Shown: positions 27,231-41,600, numbered from the stretch's first letter. The stretch: DNA of 64,000 bases from Acanthornis magna (GCA_036785705.1 JAWUZG010000970.1:1584501-1648500); one strand, 5' to 3'. A program made the numbers and translations. Notes: generated by a model from the sequence alone, not told the origin.

Positions 27231-27693
27231 TTCATAGAATCATGGAATGGTTTAGGCTTGAAAAGACCTTTAAGACCATTGAGAGTAACCATTAAGCCAG
27301 CACTACCAGGTACCCCACTAAACCATGTCCCTAAGCATCACACCTGCATAGTTTCTGAACAGTTCCAGGGACAGTGATTCCACCACTTGCCTGGGAAGCT
27401 TGTTGCAATGCTTGACAACCTTTTCTGTGAAAAAATTTTTCTTCATATCCAATCTAAACCTCCCCTGGCAAAACCTGAGGGTAATTTCTTTTTGTCCTAT
27501 TGCTTGTTATTTGGAGAAGAGACTAACTTCCACCTGGCTAAAACCTCCTTTCAGGCAGTTGTAGAGAGCAATAAGGTTGCACTGAGCCTCATTTTCTCCA
27601 GGTTAAACAATCCTACATCCCTCAGCCACTCCTTATCAGACTTGTGTTCCAGGCCCTTCCCCGTCTCCATTGTTCTTCCCTGGACATGCTCCA
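27231..27693 (-). mobile_element. CR1 LINE fragment, 3' half, minus strand
   Basis: It begins TTCATAGAATCATGGAATGG, the reverse complement of the CR1 3' end. It continues with AGGTACCCCACTAAACCATG and ATTTTTCTTCATATCCAATC then TAAACCTCCCCTGGC. It ends in the region equivalent to the CR1 reverse-transcriptase C-terminus. It lies 500 bp from the plus-strand CR1 end at 26721. Confidence 0.9.
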
Positions 27694-30600
27694 ATACCGT
27701 ATATGCCTCCTACTTTCTGATTGAAAAAGTAATCCAGAGTTACCACCTGCAAACCTGGTTGTAATTTGTACAGTAAAAAGTGACAGCTGGAATAGTTTAG
27801 ATAATCTGACCTCCTGTCCTATCTGAAGGAAACATGGCTTACCGGAATTCATCCACCTGCTGAAATATGCGTTTAAATTTACAAAATGAACACTAGAGAT
27901 TTTGTAAAGCTGTGTAATTGTTATCTTTAATGTGTATGTCTGCTCTGTCAGAGCCTTTGCCTAGCATCACCAACATCTTGAGCTTCTTCCAAATATTATG
28001 GAGGGTTTGGTATAGTACTGCGAATGCATTTCGTAGGGAAAATCACTTTTCTGGTTCTTCCAAAATTCTTTTCAAGGGTCTGCCAGAAATTCTTGAGAAT
28101 AATAGATGGTGATATAGAGAGATCGTCAAATAATGTTATCTATGTTGTACCTACCTGTACTGGGCATGGAATAATCCAAGTCTTCAGAGCTGTCAGCTTT
28201 AATCATTAGAAGATTATTTAGAGAAAACTGATGTGTAAGGAGGAAACACTTGGAAGAAAGGAAGGAGAAAATATTTGAAAGAAAGGCCTATTGGTTTTTC
28301 TCGCAGCAAACCAATAATTTGCTTGTGTTGTTGTATGTGTGTATCTTCATTTCCTGTGATAGCTGTGCACATTAAGCAATGCAAAGTTACACACCTAAAT
28401 GCTCATCTGCATGGCTGAACTCCTTACCTTACCAGTACACTTTCAGACCTAACTTTTCTGCATATGAAAATGTTTCCTTCAGAATATACGTTCCCAAACC
28501 ACTTTAGATACCTCCATAGACAACCCATGGCATAGATGTCATTTTCGTTACTCTTCATAAAACCCAAACAGTAGTCATGATGATAAGGGGTTTCTAAGAG
28601 TGGTATGCTTATTAGATCTTCCCTTTTTAAATTAAAAAAACTTAATAAAAATGGTGTTTAAAAACCACCAGGGACTTTCCTTGTATGAGCATTGTAGCTT
28701 TTCTTACAAAGATGTTTCAGCAACCACATAGAAAACTATTTAAGGAAAAAAAGGAAACAGCACGTTTAAAACAAGATTAAAATAAGTGTGATTGATCTGA
28801 ACTTCTCTTTTTGTTGTTTTTTTTTTTTAATTCAAAAGTTTGTTCTTCCCATATTCTCCAGGAAAATTTACCCATGTGCAAAATATATGATGCCTAACTG
28901 GTTCTGAAAGTAGAGTTCATCTGTAAATACTTGGTGTGAGAAGACAATGACAAATCTCCCCCATTACTCATCAGGATAGAGCTCTTGCTGATTGTCAGTG
29001 CAGCTTCCTGAGCTATCACAATTCTGTTGCTTGAAGCCATATTTCCAGAGTACCATGTATCTGTTTCTGTACTTAATTTAGTTCAGAATATTTAGAGCTA
29101 GCAGCTGAGTTAAGTCTGAGAATGCATTTTCTCCTGCTGGCATTTAGGCCAGACCAGAAGAGGTGGGGGGAGGAAAGCATAAAAAAGAAACCTTAACCTT
29201 TTAATATTTAATTCTGTATCTTAAAAGCAAAATGAGGGAAACATAGCTAACAGAAATAACCAGGGGAATATAACATTTAAAATGAACTAAAGAAAGTGGA
29301 TTTAGTAATATCTTTCAAAGACACTATAAAGTCAACAGAGTTGCAGTATGTATCTCAGTATTGCAATTTTTTTGGTAATATTTTAATAGGTTCTCTTATG
29401 GCTCAGTCTCTCTCTTTTTCCCCCAAATTCACCATATGGGGAAGAGTCAGGGTAGTATAAGGGTGCTGACAGATAAAGATTAAACCCAAAAAGTATTAAG
29501 TTCAGCTCAATCAAAAAATTGTGTTGGATCCAAACTCTTGTCTGTCTAAAGATAGTTCTCGCAGACAAACACTTTCTCCCAAATCTCTCCTTAGTGCCAT
29601 AACTTGAGGATGATATGGCTACCAAGGGGTTGGTTTCTTTCCATCTTTACTGTTGGAAATGTTCCATTTCATATAAATTATTAACTACTACTGGTCTAGA
29701 AATTGAAGTAGAAGGAAGATAGCAGGGAGAGAGAAGACACCTTGACTCTCTAGCACACTAGTTGGGAAACACGTCCAAGTTCAGAGTTCAAAGACCTTCT
29801 CAGATAAGTATTTAATTATTGATATTAAGTAGAGCACACCTCACAGGAGAGGATGAGAGATTCTTCCCATATTAGCCAGTAGACTGGTCACTCAGGCAGT
29901 CACCAGAATATGAGAGACTAAGGCCAACTCCTAAGTTAGGGCTAAATTAGAAACACCTCGGTTAGGAGGTACCCTTGAGAAGCCAATCTGTTGGCCTATA
30001 GCAAGATGGATCTTAGAGATTTCCTAAACTCTTGTTAACTAGGAAAAGGTTACTTAGACAAATTGTGCAGAGCTAGAAACCCATGTTTTAAAACACGTAT
30101 CACATGAAATATATGCAACATTAAAAATGTTTAAATAAATAGCGATTTTCTACTCTGCAAAAAATAAAGGTTCAGTGGGTCAGACAATTTTCCTGCAACT
30201 GACATGTATTAATGCTGTCCTGGGTATTCCCCTGGCATGAGGAAGTAACTGTCATCTTGCCACTAAGGATGTATTCATCATACTCACTAACCACAAGGAA
30301 TGAGTGCAAGACACCACTTGGGTACCTATATGAGGAATCTTTATCTGGAACTACAGCTTGAGATAGACATATGCATATATATAGACACATATATCTATAT
30401 ATCTATAAAGATATATGCATCCACTAAGAATTAGAAACTCACCGAAGTACTTCCATGACATCATACTTAGCATGGGGCAATAGATGCAGACATTAATTCA
30501 GCCTACTGCATGCAGATTTGAACCTGTGAATATTTATCAGGAAGGTCTGCTCACTGGCTAATTGTGTCCTGCCAAATGCTGTTAAAACATTTCCTATAAC

Positions 30601-32808
30601 ATATGTAAAGCATAAAAGTGGGGGATGTAATAAAGTTATGTTTAGCTCCCAATAGTGTAACCACTGACAGGTACAGAAGCCTTTTACCTTTCTCCTCAAT
30701 GCGTTTTAAATTTAAGGCTAATGTAAAGAATCAAACTGCTATTGGAAGGAGACAAGAGATATACATGTTTCAGCTGATCTACACTTCCACATAAGAAGAA
30801 AGATGAGCCAATGATAGGGAAGGGAATGAAGCTATTAGTGGATTGTCAAAGAAAAGGAAGTGCTGGAGAAGAGGCTTTGGAATTAGGAGACTGATAAACA
30901 TAAGTTCTGGTCAGAAAATCTGGAGAATAGATTTCCCACTGGAAAACTGACATCTTTCAGCAGAGGAGCAATAACTTCAAAACTGTGATCTATAAAATGT
31001 GACTTCAGTACCTCATTTGGGCCAGAAGTCCCACCTGCCTGAGGAAGTCTCCCCATCAGCTCCCACCTCCTATGGCACAGTAGAGCTGTCCCCAGCATGA
31101 ATGTGGCTCCCCCAGCACTACGGGAGCTGAAGTCAGGGTGGGAAACTTGCTCACAGAAGAGAACAGGGAAACCAAGTAACTGCATTGCATTTTCTACACT
31201 GTTCCACATTCTAATGAAATAATTTTGTCTTGAATATACTGGCTGAAATATTTAATTCCCTCATATTTTCAGGTATATTTCCTTATTTTTTTCAGTCTTT
31301 ACAATAAAGATTTTCCATGGTAATAAACAGATAGTCTTCTCAGGTCTACCCTGCACATGCACAAAATAATAAACTCAGTCTTCCACTGCAAACAGATTTG
31401 AAAAAAAAAATGGAGCAACAATCAGATTTAAAAACTATACTTGATTGTAAATAATTAAGCACTTCAATTTTTGAAATAATTTTTAAAATTTTGGTTAAGG
31501 AGGTAGCAGGTTTCCTGGGGAGATGAATCAATGACATTTCTTGACTTTGTAAAAAGCTGCAATCTCCACGATGGATCCTTAAGGTTAATCAGAGAAATCA
31601 ACTTTCTCCCTGATTATCTATCTACCTGCCTGGCACTGACAGAGAGAAGGCAAGCCAGAATGTGGCCTCCAAATGTCTTCAGTAAATCGTGTGCTTAACC
31701 CTTAGGCGTCACTCTAGCTACTTTGGAACAATCTTGAAAAAAGTACGGAAAAGGCAAACATACTTTTGCTCCATTGACTCAAGCATCTGTACTTATGCTA
31801 CCTCAGCACTTAATATGGCAAATTTGTCATTAGCTCATTTCATCTGATACTTTTGTTTCATTGGTTGGAGCTTTGAAAGTCTCAGTGAGAAAAAGCCTTC
31901 TTGCAGAACTGAGCCTAGCCATTGGATCAGCTCATGCTGCATGCTATGTTTTGCAAACGTGTGGCTAACGTGCAGGAGGCAGGAAGGGGAAGCAAAGCTG
32001 GTATTTGTTTAATTTCTTACCCGATTCTATCAGAAAAGCCATCTTGCTCAAAAGTTTCCCCTGGTGCTCATCTCCTAATAACTTTGTTTTCCTCCACCCC
32101 ATTGATTCATTGGTCCAACCTTTCTTCAAATTTCAACAAAGAGAAAAAAAGAAAAAAAAGTGTTTTCCTATCTCCAAGAGAAATCCCTGTGCTAGTTCTC
32201 TGCCTTTTCCTGTCAGAGGCCTATGGGTTAATGCTTGATAAAAGGAAGGAGGTAGGTATTTGTCTCCTGCCTGGAAAGAAATTCTTTGCCTCTTTGCCAG
32301 GGAAAACATCTGATCCTGTGGCAATGATTTTTCTTTTAATTGGAATGCAAAGATCTTATCTTTTTATTACTCTTTTATTGTTGATAACCACTCCACTTTC
32401 TCACTCTCCACAAATGTCCAGCTTATATATACAACCAGGGAAGCAGTTCATTTTTCCTCCTTTTTAGCTTTAATCATTTGCCTAACAACTGAATTGTGCC
32501 AGAGTGGTTCATATATCCCTTCCCACACCACCGTCTCTTTCTCAGATGCCTGGTCTGTGTCTGTGTCTCTCTAATTTTCAGGCACAGATTGGCCCAGTGA
32601 CTGCCTCCTGCTCTATCAACTGCCTGAGGTGTGGGAGACCACTTTATGGGAATTCAGTCACACGGGCCAATGCAAAAATAACAGTAAATGAGAAATTTGC
32701 AGTGAAAGGGAAACATCGCATGCAAGTCATACGCCTACTACTCTCCTAATTTAGATTCTTTGTGGCTTTGCGTCGCCATACGTTCTGTAATGTCAGATTA
32801 GTGCGTGG
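27694..32808. other. Intergenic, about 5 kb without a supported gene
   Basis: The sequence is unique and AT-rich. An imperfect ATATAT/ATCTAT-rich microsatellite lies at about 30366-30418. A 181-codon open stretch at 31922-32467 begins at TTG, has no family resemblance and is probably chance. Confidence 0.55.
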
Positions 32809-32875
32809 GGAAGCGACGGCCTCATGGATAGAGCTGAGGTGCAGGAAATCTGGGGTTTATTCTCAACTCTGCCCA
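32809..32875 (+). mobile_element. MIR-like SINE fragment, tRNA-like head
   Basis: GGCCTCATGGATAGAGCTGA (A-box-like) and AATCTGGGGTTTATTCTCAA then CTCTGCC (B-box-like) match the head of MIR/CORE-SINE families. The element is not preceded by an intact tRNA 5' end and is not a tRNA gene. Confidence 0.55.
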
Positions 32876-35800
32876 GTTCCTGCAGAAGCATGGCTTGACC
32901 CGTATACTTACCAGCACACAGGGAGAGCCCCGCTGCTGGCTGCCCACCCGCCCTGCTGCGCGGTTGAAGGATGCTCTCGGAGACATGCTCTTGGAGAGCA
33001 GCTGTGGGCACCTCCAGAGCATCAGGGTTTCCACAGCAGCTCCACTGCATGCAGGGCAGGAGAAGTCTGGGAACTTCTTGTAACCAGGACAACCACTGAT
33101 GTCTTAACCCTGTCTTTTTCTATGTGAGACAGTCTCCCTCCTCCTAATGCCAATTTTCTGTCAATTCTGACATACGTGTGAGCATGAGTTTGTGTACAAT
33201 CAATACCACTTCATCTGTTGCTCTCTGATTACTGTTGTTAAGAACCTCTCCCACCATTGTAGGTCCTCAGCTGGTACCTTAAGTCTCTTAATGCCCTCTG
33301 TGTTTCCTGCCGTCCTCCCTTTTTCTTCCTCCTTCCCGTATTCCTCTTCCCTCAGCACATTTTCAGTTCTGGTTTTGACCGTCTCTTTCCCTCCCCTCTC
33401 CGGCCCCAAACTGCCCCTGCCAAAGGAATGTGCTCAGAGTGTGGCACTGTAAAATGAATGCACATGAATGAACACACCAGTACAGGAGCAGTGCTCCTGA
33501 AAACTGTGCTGCAGCCGTGCTACACGTCTGGTCTCTTCATATTGCAAACCTTCCTGAAGAAAAAATGCCTACTCTTACATGGTTTTGTAGGACAACAAGC
33601 CTACCAGGACTTCCATCCTAGGAGTGATTACAGGGATGCTGTCCCATTCCCCTTCTGGCCCTAATATCCCTGCCACACAGCACATCCCACCAGCACAGAG
33701 CTCCTACCACAGCTGCAGCTGGAACTGCCCACTGCCTGCCATGGAAATAGAGATCATCGCCATCCCTGTGCCACAGGGTTTGGGTGAAGTTTAATTCCTT
33801 AATTTAGGAATACGTGTGTGTGACATGCTCAGGGTCTGTGCAGTTGTGAACTTGTAGTGTCTCTGGTTTAGGACACTGTATCTTGAAATATAGGAGAATA
33901 TTAGCTGAATATTAGCTGCAGTGCTAAAGGTTTGTTCTTGAAGGTTACTGCAGTTGCACATACACATATACTATGTATTACCATTTCTGTCTATGCAAAA
34001 AGAAAACCTAGATTACATGTCTGGGAAAAAAAGATAGAGCTTTTATTTAGTCCTGAGCGAACAGGTAGATGTTTTTTCTCAGTTCAACTTAGACAACGTA
34101 GCCACATCTCATACTAAATAGATATTTCTGTCCACTTTTCAGTTTCTGCTATACCACTAGAACAGACAGATAGAAAGGTATGTTCTGAAAGAATTAAAAG
34201 AGAAAAATAATCTTCTCTTCAGATAAAATGGATATTTTCCTGAAGTTATTCTGCAAAGAAAAATACCAGGTTTCAGAAATGTTACGGGTATAGGCTGAAG
34301 TCTAACACTCAATGTAAGAGTAGCACTTCTGTTAGATATGGCTAAGAGTGCTGGGTGCTAACTATAGAAAATGCATTTTTCCTTCTTAAAGTCTTCCAGT
34401 GCTGGCTCGTTCTGCATCAGATCATATTAGTCATCCCAGAAACCTTCTGAAATATAAAACTGCCCTTTATTGGGAAGGGGAGAAAACAGAAGTATTGCTC
34501 TGCTGCATTTATGTGGAGGCTTTATCACACCTCCAGCAGCACTGCTGAACTCTACTTTTTGTTTATCTGCCAGTGGACTACTGGGTCTACTAAACACATG
34601 TACATAAGCTTTAAAAAAGTGGCATCACTAACTGATAGATATTACTTGAAGAATCCTTTAGCTTTTGTTTATCAAATTCTGTCTCCAGACGCAGTCGGAA
34701 CATTAGCCATGGATATGCCTCTTGAAGCTTCCACTTGATGAGGGCAGGGGTGGCAGAGTTCAAAGCTGAGTGCCCAGCATTCACTTCTCTGCATTCAAAC
34801 CAAGACCATAAAACTCCTCCTTGCTCAGCCACTGGGATGATGTGGAAGGGAAGAAAAAACAAGAATTATAAATCATAAATTAGGTCTCCAGCATTCAAAT
34901 AATTGCCCTAATGGATTTATGAATAAAGAGTGTCATCATATTTTTGAAATAGAAAGTTCATATTTTCAACCCTTCTGTTGAGCTGTGAAGTTCTTAGTGA
35001 CCAAGAATCACAGTAGCTGTGAAATTAAGGCACTTGTCAATATGGCATTCAGTCTCCTGAAGCTCACTTGCATGGTCTTTGTACAGATTTAGCCACGCAG
35101 TCAGTGCAACACACTAGCACAGAAATTACAAGTATCGGTAAGATGTTGAGGGTGTGGGTGTGTGTCAGCAGCAGTTCAAAGCAGGATGTGTTGTTTAAAT
35201 CCTGCATTGCCCATGGCAATAATTTAGACCTGATGACACTTTACTGTATTGCATGCTGACAAAAATGTCATGGAGCAAGATACACCATCAGCATCTCACT
35301 GTGAAGGCCAAACCAGAAAACAGCACCAGAGACAGCAAGCCAGTTGAATCAACAACCAGGCGAGCCGAGGTCTGAGAGCTTTCTTCAACTCTGCCATCCC
35401 ATAAAACAGCCTGGGCACAAGGCGCAGTAGAATGACAATCCCAGGCTCCCTGCTGCCTCCTCTTGCCCGTGCTAGTACCCAACCTGCAAGCCAGACAAGG
35501 GACCTAATTAGTAACTGTTTGGTCTTGTCAGGTATATTATCCGGTGAAACAAATTTCCTGATTTGACACACAAAAAGAAAATGGGAAGATGAAACAGGAC
35601 AGGAGGAAGGCTGAACTGACCTTCTGACAATTGCTCACAGCTCTGTTGGCAGGATGTGCTTTGGGACCACACCGGCAGGGAGTGTGCCTTAGCACACAGG
35701 CCAAAGATGCAATGTCAGGACAAAAGCTCCCTAAATTAAAAAGCCATTTAGAATACATCATCTAAACAATCTCTGCAATATAGATTTTATACTGAGGGAG

Positions 35801-38183
35801 GAGGTGTAAATTAATTAAATGCACAGTCAGCATATGAAGAAAGCTGAGGTGCATTTCTGAAATATGGCATTTACGGCAGCACCTCACGTGCAGCAGCAGC
35901 AGCATTGTTTTCTTATTGGTTCTGTGTTTTCACAATCCACTCTATTTCAAAGGAAGCTAGTATATCTTTGTTTTCAAAATGGAAAAAAGCACTATTGGTT
36001 TTAATTTTCTGTCTAACTATGCCGTCACACGCACAAGGCACATACACATACAGTTCATACACACTGACAATTAAAATCTTGCACTGCCATCCTGTGGTGA
36101 ATTTTAGTAAAACATGAGGTCTTTCTGCTCGAAGATACGATGATAATCCTCTGAAATGCGGAGCCTATGCAGCAGCCAGCAACAACTCAAGGACCAAGAG
36201 TTACGCTGGGTCGCAGAGCATCAGTAAGGTGAACCCCCCGAAGCAGAGCAGAATCCTCAATGCCATTATTTCTCATTATTCCTCCAGCAATGCAGTATCT
36301 TCTAGAGACCTTTCAGAAAACATGCAGTCCCACGCCCAAGAATATAGGTTCTTTTAAGGAAAAATATTCTGAATTAGCAGTGAATGGCATCTATGACACA
36401 GCAGACCAGGTAAGGTAAGCGCAGATGGGCTGGAGGGGAAACCCCAGGAGTCGCTGGGAACTTGACAGGGTTTTAACAGGCAGTCTGAGGAGTCCTTTGG
36501 GTCTCGATTTTGACCTATGAAAAGTATAGTGGAGTTCACTTGTAAATAGGTCAGAAATTCCTGCTCACTGGCTAAATGAATTTTTTTCCAGTGACTCACC
36601 ACTAGGCTTAAGAAGAGAAAAAAGGGGGGGCCGGGGGGGGGGGGGGACGACAAGCCAAAAGGGCACAAAGTCAGCCAAGGGAAAGAGAGAAAAGGAGATG
36701 TCATGCAAATAGTGTGCAAAGTATTCAGCTGAAAAGCAAAATGTTTACCAGACCTTCATGACAACTGAGTTCTGCATGAGGATGGTTCTGACTTGTGCTA
36801 TCACACCTGAAGCTAGTTTTTCCACTGGACTATGATTTTGCTCCTACAAAAATGTGCTATTAGTATACTGACCATTGCCCCAGATACATACCCTATTCAC
36901 TTGCTTTCTAAAGACATAAGCATTTTTATTAAAGTTAGAAGAACAGGACACATACATTTCTTCAAGAACCAGTGATGGAGTACCCCAGTATACTGTGGCT
37001 TCTTAGTTCTTACTATGTCTCCATCAGGGGACTAATCTTGTAAACAATTCCATAGTCTAGGACTGTGCACAAGAAGAGCTGGCCTCTCCACCTGTGTGAT
37101 GCATCAAAAGCTATAAAAAGCTGCCATCTGGAGCAGAGAGGATGCTGATTGAGGATCATTGCTAACAGTTTCTCTCCTCTGTTTTAAAAATGCCCATCAG
37201 CAGGATCAGGGGGAGTCCAAATTTTGCCTTCCTGGGAACAGAATAAAAAAATGTCTCCCACAAAATATCCCTGATACAATGAGAAAAAAAATCCTCAGAA
37301 CCATCCATACAGCAAGTTTCCAGATGAAGTAAAAGAGGAAAAAAAATTAGCTCTCAGCTTGTGCAGACACCCACATTGTTTCTGCATGCTTCAATATATG
37401 ATTATGGGTTTATTAGTAATGTGTATGGAACCCCACTTTTCCCAGTTCAGAGGCTCACAACTAATGCTACTGCCATAATTTATGGCAGTATGAAGCTGGC
37501 ATGCTTGCCTCTTACATAGTATATGCTATGTCTTCTTTGATCATTTATTGTCCTGTCTTCTCCCTTCCACTTCAGATGTTCTTGTTTTCATCCCTGCTTT
37601 GAATTTTAAAAAAATAATGTTGCCTCACTCCGTCCTTACATGGTAATGACTTCTGTCTCCACCACATCCTTCCTCAGCAAGCCACCAGGCCAAATGACTT
37701 TTTTGTTGTCCATTCTATCAGCAGCTCCATGATTGATCACTTTTGATTTTGTTTATCTTCTTTGCAGTGTTATGACTTTTGTCTTTGATTTAGAATCACT
37801 ATTGATGACTTCTTTCTTGCCCCCCTACATTACTGCTCGGTTTTCTGAACTTTTCCTGATCCACGATAAGCAGGGAAGTATTACCATCAATCCTCTTCTG
37901 AACGTTGAATCTTATCTGTCCCGTTTTGCCTGTGTAGAGGAAACAACAAAATTTTTGTTTCTCAGTTAAGCAGATTTTTTTCTCCGTTGCTCTAAATAGA
38001 CTTTTTTTTCTTGTTTAAGAGTTATCTCACTCAGTATTTTCAATATTCAATTGTCCTTAAGGACTACCTTGCGCCACTCTGCCAGAACAAGACACTGGAG
38101 AAAGGCAAGTCCTCCTGGGCTGGGGGAGCACTTCAGACCCACCACCTGCCAAGGACAGTGCAAAAATTCAGATCTGATAAAAA
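32876..38183. other. Intergenic, about 5.3 kb without a supported gene
   Basis: Bases 32880-33760 are somewhat GC-richer than their surroundings but show no CpG island and no coding similarity. A poly-G tract lies at 36624. The rest is unique AT-rich DNA. Confidence 0.55.
36624..36646 (+). repeat. Poly-G tract (G7-CC-G14)
   Basis: Seven G, two C, then fourteen G follow an A-rich stretch. The run is a candidate G-quadruplex and also a likely place for sequencing error. Confidence 0.85.
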
Positions 38184-38639
38184 CCTTTTTTTCCTTTTTT
38201 TCCTTTCCTTTTTTTCCCTTCCCTTCCCTTCCCTTCCCTTCCCTTCCCTTCCCTTCCCTTCCCTTCCCTTCCCTTCCCTTCCCTTCCCTTCCCTTCCCTT
38301 CCCTTCCCTTCCCTTCCCTTCCCTTCCCTTCCCTTCCCTTCCCCTCCCCTCCCCTCTCCTCCCCTTTTTCCCTTTTCCTTTTCCTGTTCCTTTTCCTTTT
38401 CCTTTTCCTTTTCCTTTTCGTTCTCTCCTTTTCTCCTTTTCTCCTTTTCTCCTTTTCTCCTTTTTTCTTTTGCTTTTCCTTTTTTCCTTTTCCTTTTCCT
38501 TTTCCTTTTCCTTTTCCTTTTCCTCTTCCTTTTCCTTTTTCATTTCTCCTTTTTCTTTTTCTTCTTCTGTTTATTTTTCTCTTCATCTTTTTCCATTTTT
38601 TTCCCTTTTCTTTTTCCTTTTTTTTTTTTCTTTTTCCCC
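38184..38639 (+). repeat. Long pyrimidine tract with (CCCTT)25 core
   Basis: About 456 bases contain only eight purines on this strand. The first 202 bases (38184-38385) are purely pyrimidine. The core at 38216-38340 is 25 perfect CCCTT units (AAGGG on the other strand). It is followed by CCCCT units, then TTTTCC hexamers and CTCCTTTT octamers. The reading frames that cross it (Pro/Phe/Ser/Leu on +, Lys/Gly/Glu/Arg on -) are by-products of the repeat. Such mirror-symmetric homopyrimidine DNA can form triplex (H-DNA). Confidence 0.97.
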
Positions 38640-41600
38640 AATTTTGGCCTTCCGTAAAGGGAAGGGCAGGGTGAAAGTTGAAAGTTTTGGTCTCAATAAA
38701 CCTTTCACACAAGTCTAATAAGAAGAGCAGGTGTTTCATTACGGCAGGGCTTTTTGGCTGGTTTTCATCTCTATACGTTTTCCAGTGGATGTGAGGAGGG
38801 GGGAGAAGTTTCCCAGCTGACTATTAGACAGCAAAGTGTCTTTCTTAATCACTATCTGTGGACTCACCAATCCCAAAAGCCTGAAGAGCACAGGGTGGAA
38901 ATCACTGCTCTAACATTTTGCAGTCACAAACAGCCTTGATTATAAAAATTTCCCATCCTGTCTGGTCGATGGCCCAGTCTAGCACTTGAATGAACTTCTG
39001 TTGTGATGGCACAGGAAACTCTGTCATCAGCTTCTCTTCTGAAACGAAAATGTTTGGACATATCCCTCTTCTGCAGAGGAGGGAAGGGATGTTAAGTTGT
39101 ATGCATCCCTGCTGAGGAAAGGCAGAAGTGTTGATTCATGTTTTCAAGTCACGCATTTCAAAATTATGTGGGCTTCAATATGTGAAGCAGGACTGTGAAG
39201 GCATCGTGGGAGTATCCCTAACCTAAGTAAATAATGGTTTACTTTATGACTAAAGACAACAATCTGTAGGGTTTTCAAGGGAAGGACCAGAAGGACGTGT
39301 CTATGCTGGGTATGGGTATGGGTAGTCAGCCATGCTCCTGATGATGTACTTGTGGTAATCTCCCATGCAGATGATCTGGCATGAGCCAGTCTGGATGCTG
39401 CTATACAGAAAAACCTCCATGCACAAGTAATTGCACTGCTGAAAAGACACCTGTGCAGATCCATCAGCGCAGTACTAACCCCTCTTGTAGAGAGGAACTG
39501 CAGGGAAAATGTAACACTGACATTGACAAATGGTTTATTTTTTTATATATTTTACTTTCAGGTTGCCCAAGAAAAACAAAAATTGAGAAGTTTAATTAGT
39601 CTCTGCTATATTTCCACTGAGGAGCACAGAGCTTTGCCAAAGATATTTTCTGGAAAAATAAAGATCCTCAGTTAAGAGAGCATAAAGATTGCATTTTCAG
39701 ACAGAAAGACCCAGCTGATTGAAAAGTTGGTGACAATGGAATTTAAACTGCCTGCTAATTGATTATTGCAATGCTAAGAATTTGCATTGTCTCCTTTTGA
39801 AGGAAATCAACAACATTTCTGATAGTTCAGTGTGAGTGGGATCAAACCCCAGATATGCGTTTTATTGTATTCCATGTGTTAAAGTCATTCCCTGCGTTGC
39901 TTCTGTTAAAGCCAGAAGAAACCCTGGCAGAAGGTCCTTGGCTAAGAAGTCAAGAGTCTAGAGTCAGGAAATGATTGCCACAGTGGAAACCACCCAAACC
40001 TCCTTTTTACACAGGGTGCTCACATACAGCACAAGCTGCCTTAATTTCTGATAGTAAGCACTGCCAGCTTTTGAGGAGGGTAAGGCTTCCCTTCCTACTG
40101 GAAACGCTCAAAACACAGGATGAGGTTATTTCACTCACCCAGTTGGAATCTGTCACTGGTTATCACAGTGGATCCAATGAGGTGTCCGGGCACAGAAGAG
40201 ATGTGAGACATTTTGAAAGTCTCTGTATTTTTTCATAATATTTAAATGTGATACCATCTTGCAGACTTCTTGCATGGAGGAATTATACATAAACAGCTAT
40301 AAACTCCCTGCCATAGGGACTGGCCAATCTGTGACTCCTGAACAACTTCTGCATCACTTCTGAGTAGTTCAGCACCAGCTCTCATAATAACATTACATCA
40401 CGTAATTGGCAGCGGGGCTGTCTAGCACCAGGGCGGCTGGTCCATTCAAATCCCCAGCCACAGGGGAAGCCGTGAGTGACTCTGCGCAGACACCCTGCAC
40501 CACAGCTGCACGCCCCAGCTTCGGGCTGGAGCAGGGGCCGTGGGTCGCTGGTGAGCAGCCATCACACCCTGTGAGCAAAGCACCCCACAGCCCTCCTGGG
40601 AGCAGTGAGGTACGGAGTGAGAGCTTTGTGGCTCTTGCCCATTTGCAGATCTCTGTAAGCCACTTAGAGATTTTGGGAGGTTGACCACCTTGTGTTCTAC
40701 ATACCCCCAAGAATTACTATGGAACAGGTATTAGTGAGGATTGAGTATGCTGTGACAGGCTTACAGTATCAGTCATCAGTCTGAATAGGAAAATACTCAT
40801 CCAAGTCATCTTTAAGAGGCATTATATAATGCACTTTGAATTTTTGTGAAAGATACAACACACAAAGCAGGGTAACGTCTTTTATTTTAAAAGAAGTTTT
40901 AGCTACGCATGTTTCAACCTTAAGTAACTACACTGCGGATTATCTTACCTTCTTGGAAGTCAGCTGTATTTTTACAATGCATGTATTTTAAAAATCCACC
41001 ATTTTCAAGAAATGCTTTCCCACAAGGCTATATCTACCACCCCAGTGCTTTCACCTAACAGTTATATGAAGCTGATATCTACACCATATGCTTTTGTTCA
41101 TGCTACATATTCAAATACAAAGGTGTGGTTAAATTCTGATGTCCTTTTTGAGGGGAAGACTGGGGAAAACATCTGCTTCTTGATGGAAGCCATCTGGTAT
41201 AACCAGACATGAAGTCAAGCATCTTAACACGGTGTGCTCTTTAGGATTCTACTAGCTAAGAGAATTACAGATTCTTCCCTGAATGTTCTCATCACATGCC
41301 ATCTCAGGGATTTTCCCTTGCACCCAGCTAGGATTGATTGGTGCAATTATTTTGTACAGCTTTGTCGCAGTACAATCAAAGTAACCAGAAACAACAATAA
41401 TTATTATGTAGATTTCTGTTGTTATTCTCGCATTTGAGCTGTTCATCTGCACAATTACAGGTGCAGAGAAAAATCACAAAATAGTTCCTGTGGAAGGAGG
41501 GGCTGCAGAGGTTTCCTGAGGCCATCAGTACTGCAGAAGCTGCAGCACACCTTTAGTTTGTTACAGAGACAAGAGTTAACATATCAGGATTGGTAAGTGG

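Noticed and set aside
31922..32467. 181-codon plus-strand open stretch
   Set aside because: It opens at TTG, has no recognisable domain, and contains low-complexity lysine and leucine stretches from AT-rich DNA.
32809..32875. Possible tRNA gene (A- and B-box-like words)
   Set aside because: There is no cloverleaf with paired acceptor ends. It fits a MIR-type SINE head better.
38011..38739. Long reading frames of 207-235 codons on both strands
   Set aside because: They are translations of the CCCTT/TTTTCC pyrimidine repeat (Phe-Pro-Ser-Leu on +, Gly-Lys-Glu-Arg on -). There is no start context, domain or codon bias of a gene.
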